A DNA stretch of 6,563 nucleotides from Woeseiaceae bacterium (GTDB lineage Bacteria > Pseudomonadota > Gammaproteobacteria > Steroidobacterales > Woeseiaceae): NCBI GenBank assembly GCA_013138675.1, contig WTCH01000106.1:1-6563 (forward strand), read 5' to 3'. The translations under genes were made by a program, and so were the position numbers. The notes beneath the pieces are model-generated. The model did not search any database. It had not been told where the DNA came from and saw only the letters and a program-made list of their open reading frames with translations. Below, piece by piece: positions 5,474 through 6,563 of the stretch. How positions within the stretch are numbered: position 1 is the first letter of the stretch; each line of letters opens with the position of its first letter.

Positions 5474-6563
5474 GATTTTTCGCGGCTGAAGCCGCTCCCA
5501 CACACGTCAATGTTCTGTGCGCGGTGGCGCAGATAGTGATCCATAAGCACGAGAGCCACCATAGCCTCGGCAATCGGCGTCGCACGCAGGCCGACACAGG
5601 GGTCATGTCGCCCTTTGGTAACGATCTCGGTTTCGTTGCCTTCCGTGTCTATCGTCTTGCCGGGCTTGGTGATGCTGGATGTCGGCTTCAGTGCAATGCT
5701 CGCAATCAAATCCTGCCCGGATGAGATGCCGCCGAGCGTGCCGCCCGCGTCATTCTTGGCGAAACCGTCGGCGCCAATCTCGTCACGATGTTCGCTGCCG
5801 CGTTGCGTCACGGCCCGAAAACCAGCGCCAAACTCGACACCTTTGACCGCAGGGATGCTCATCAAGCCATGCGCAATCGCCGCCTCGAGCTTGTCGAAGA
5901 CGGGTTCACCGAGTCCCGGTGGAACCTTGCTCGCTATGACGCTGATCTTGGCGCCAATCGAGTCCTGTTCTCTGCGCAAGGCAATCATGAAGGCTTCGAG
6001 CTCTTCAATGCGGCTGGGGTCGGCACAGAAGAACGGGTTGTCATCGACGATTGAGAGATCCGTCGCCGCCAGTTCCAGGGGGCCGAGCTGCGACAGGTAG
6101 CCACGAATCTCGATACCGGCCTTTTCCCTGAGGTATTTCCTGGCGATCGCGCCCGCGGCAACGCGCATCGCGGTCTCTCTCGCTGACGAACGCCCGCCGC
6201 CACGATAGTCGCGAATACCGTACTTCTGCTGGTAGGTGTAATCGGCATGCCCGGGCCGAAACTTGTCCTTTATTTCGGTGTAATCACGGTTGCGCTGGTC
6301 CACGTTATGAATCAGCAGCCCGATTGGCGTGCCGGTGGTAGTGCCTTCGAATACACCTGAGAGAATCTCGACCTTGTCGGGCTCCTTGCGCTGCGTCGTA
6401 TGGCGCGACTTGCCGGGGCGCCGGCGTTCCAGATCTGCCTGTATGTCGTCGGCATCAAGCTGCATGCCTGGAGGGCAGCCGTCGACAACACAGCCGAGCG
6501 CGACGCCGTGGCTTTCGCCAAACGTCGTCACGACAAAATTCTGTCCAATACTATTGCCCGACA
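5470..6563 (-). CDS. aroC: Chorismate synthase, start codon cut by one base at the window edge
   Basis: Catalyses the last shikimate-pathway step: cytoplasmic, FMN-dependent 1,4-elimination of phosphate from EPSP to give chorismate, the precursor of aromatic amino acids, folate and quinones. The frame stays open to the edge. Bases 6563-6562 read as the last two bases of an NTG start, followed by SGNSIGQNFVVTTFGESHG, the typical AroC N-terminus. The GTG at 6531 is therefore an internal valine, not the start. Full length would be 364 residues, close to the E. coli enzyme (about 361). Visible family motifs are GESHG (16-20, conserved His19), RPGHADY with conserved His106, GGGRSSARET (122-131) and LGGISSG. 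The core ends at LRHRAQNIDV, as in relatives. The last ten residues, CGSGFSREKS, are encoded by a REP-like repeat, and the TAG stop lies in the next repeat copy. asd follows after 70 bp. Identity is very secure. Confidence 0.97.
   Translation of the reverse strand, partial: SGNSIGQNFVVTTFGESHGVALGCVVDGCPPGMQLDADDIQADLERRRPGKSRHTTQRKEPDKVEILSGVFEGTTTGTPIGLLIHNVDQRNRDYTEIKDKFRPGHADYTYQQKYGIRDYRGGGRSSARETAMRVAAGAIARKYLREKAGIEIRGYLSQLGPLELAATDLSIVDDNPFFCADPSRIEELEAFMIALRREQDSIGAKISVIASKVPPGLGEPVFDKLEAAIAHGLMSIPAVKGVEFGAGFRAVTQRGSEHRDEIGADGFAKNDAGGTLGGISSGQDLIASIALKPTSSITKPGKTIDTEGNETEIVTKGRHDPCVGLRATPIAEAMVALVLMDHYLRHRAQNIDVCGSGFSREKS
5480..5501 (-). repeat. REP-like palindrome, copy nearest aroC (translated as AroC tail)
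   Basis: On the minus strand this reads GTGGGAGC followed by the palindromic core GCGGCTTCAGCCGC and a closing GA. The core can form a 5-6 bp GC stem with a tiny loop. It differs from the other two copies by GTGG in place of GTAG. It lies entirely inside the aroC reading frame and encodes most of the residues after NIDV. The form resembles GTAG/GTGG-headed REP elements spread through Pseudomonas, Stenotrophomonas and Xanthomonas genomes by RAYT transposases. That family assignment comes from recognition, not from a search. Confidence 0.85.

Noticed and set aside
5424..5501. The three regularly spaced repeats as a CRISPR array
   Set aside because: Spacers are only 6 bp and nearly identical (AT-rich), repeats are palindromic REP-like units, and there are no cas genes.

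Overview
This window is a compact, moderately GC-rich chromosomal segment from a gammaproteobacterium. All four recognisable genes lie on the minus strand. Read in the direction of transcription (high to low coordinates) they are aroC (chorismate synthase), asd (aspartate-semialdehyde dehydrogenase), fimV (a large LysM/TPR cell-envelope hub protein) and truA (tRNA pseudouridine synthase A). A possible start codon of a fifth gene sits at the extreme left edge. An asd-fimV-truA order leading towards trpF is a familiar gammaproteobacterial arrangement. FimV itself is essentially a gammaproteobacterial (and some betaproteobacterial) protein. Having aroC directly before asd, and REP-like GTAGGAGC palindromes, fits Xanthomonadales-like or related lineages, but that placement is inference.

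Region by region: 5470-6563 is aroC, complete except for the first base of its start codon. 5424-5501 holds three REP-like hairpins at an exact 28-bp period. The first of these that aroC reaches is translated as its C-terminal tail, and the second supplies its stop codon. 4377-5399 is asd, with a GTG start and a good Shine-Dalgarno. The 3' end of asd and the 100-bp gap after it hold a good sigma70-type promoter candidate and the fimV ribosome binding site. 863-4276 is fimV, 1137 residues, with signal peptide, LysM domain, coiled coil, one membrane span, a TPR-like segment, a long acidic repeat-bearing cytoplasmic region and the conserved C-terminal FimV domain. 73-846 is truA, starting at TTG 16 nt after the fimV stop. 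1-72 is a short intergenic stretch with a small hairpin and a plausible RBS plus ATG at the edge.

aroC and asd are central biosynthesis genes: aromatic amino acids, and the lysine/diaminopimelate, threonine and methionine branch. fimV belongs to polar organisation and type IV pilus/twitching function, and truA to tRNA modification. fimV and truA are probably co-transcribed, while fimV probably also has its own promoter within the 3' end of asd.

I see no defence system, mobile gene, CRISPR array or RNA gene, and no convincing new biological system. The most interesting features are the REP array that rewrites the AroC C-terminus and the degenerate short-motif repeats in the acidic arm of FimV.
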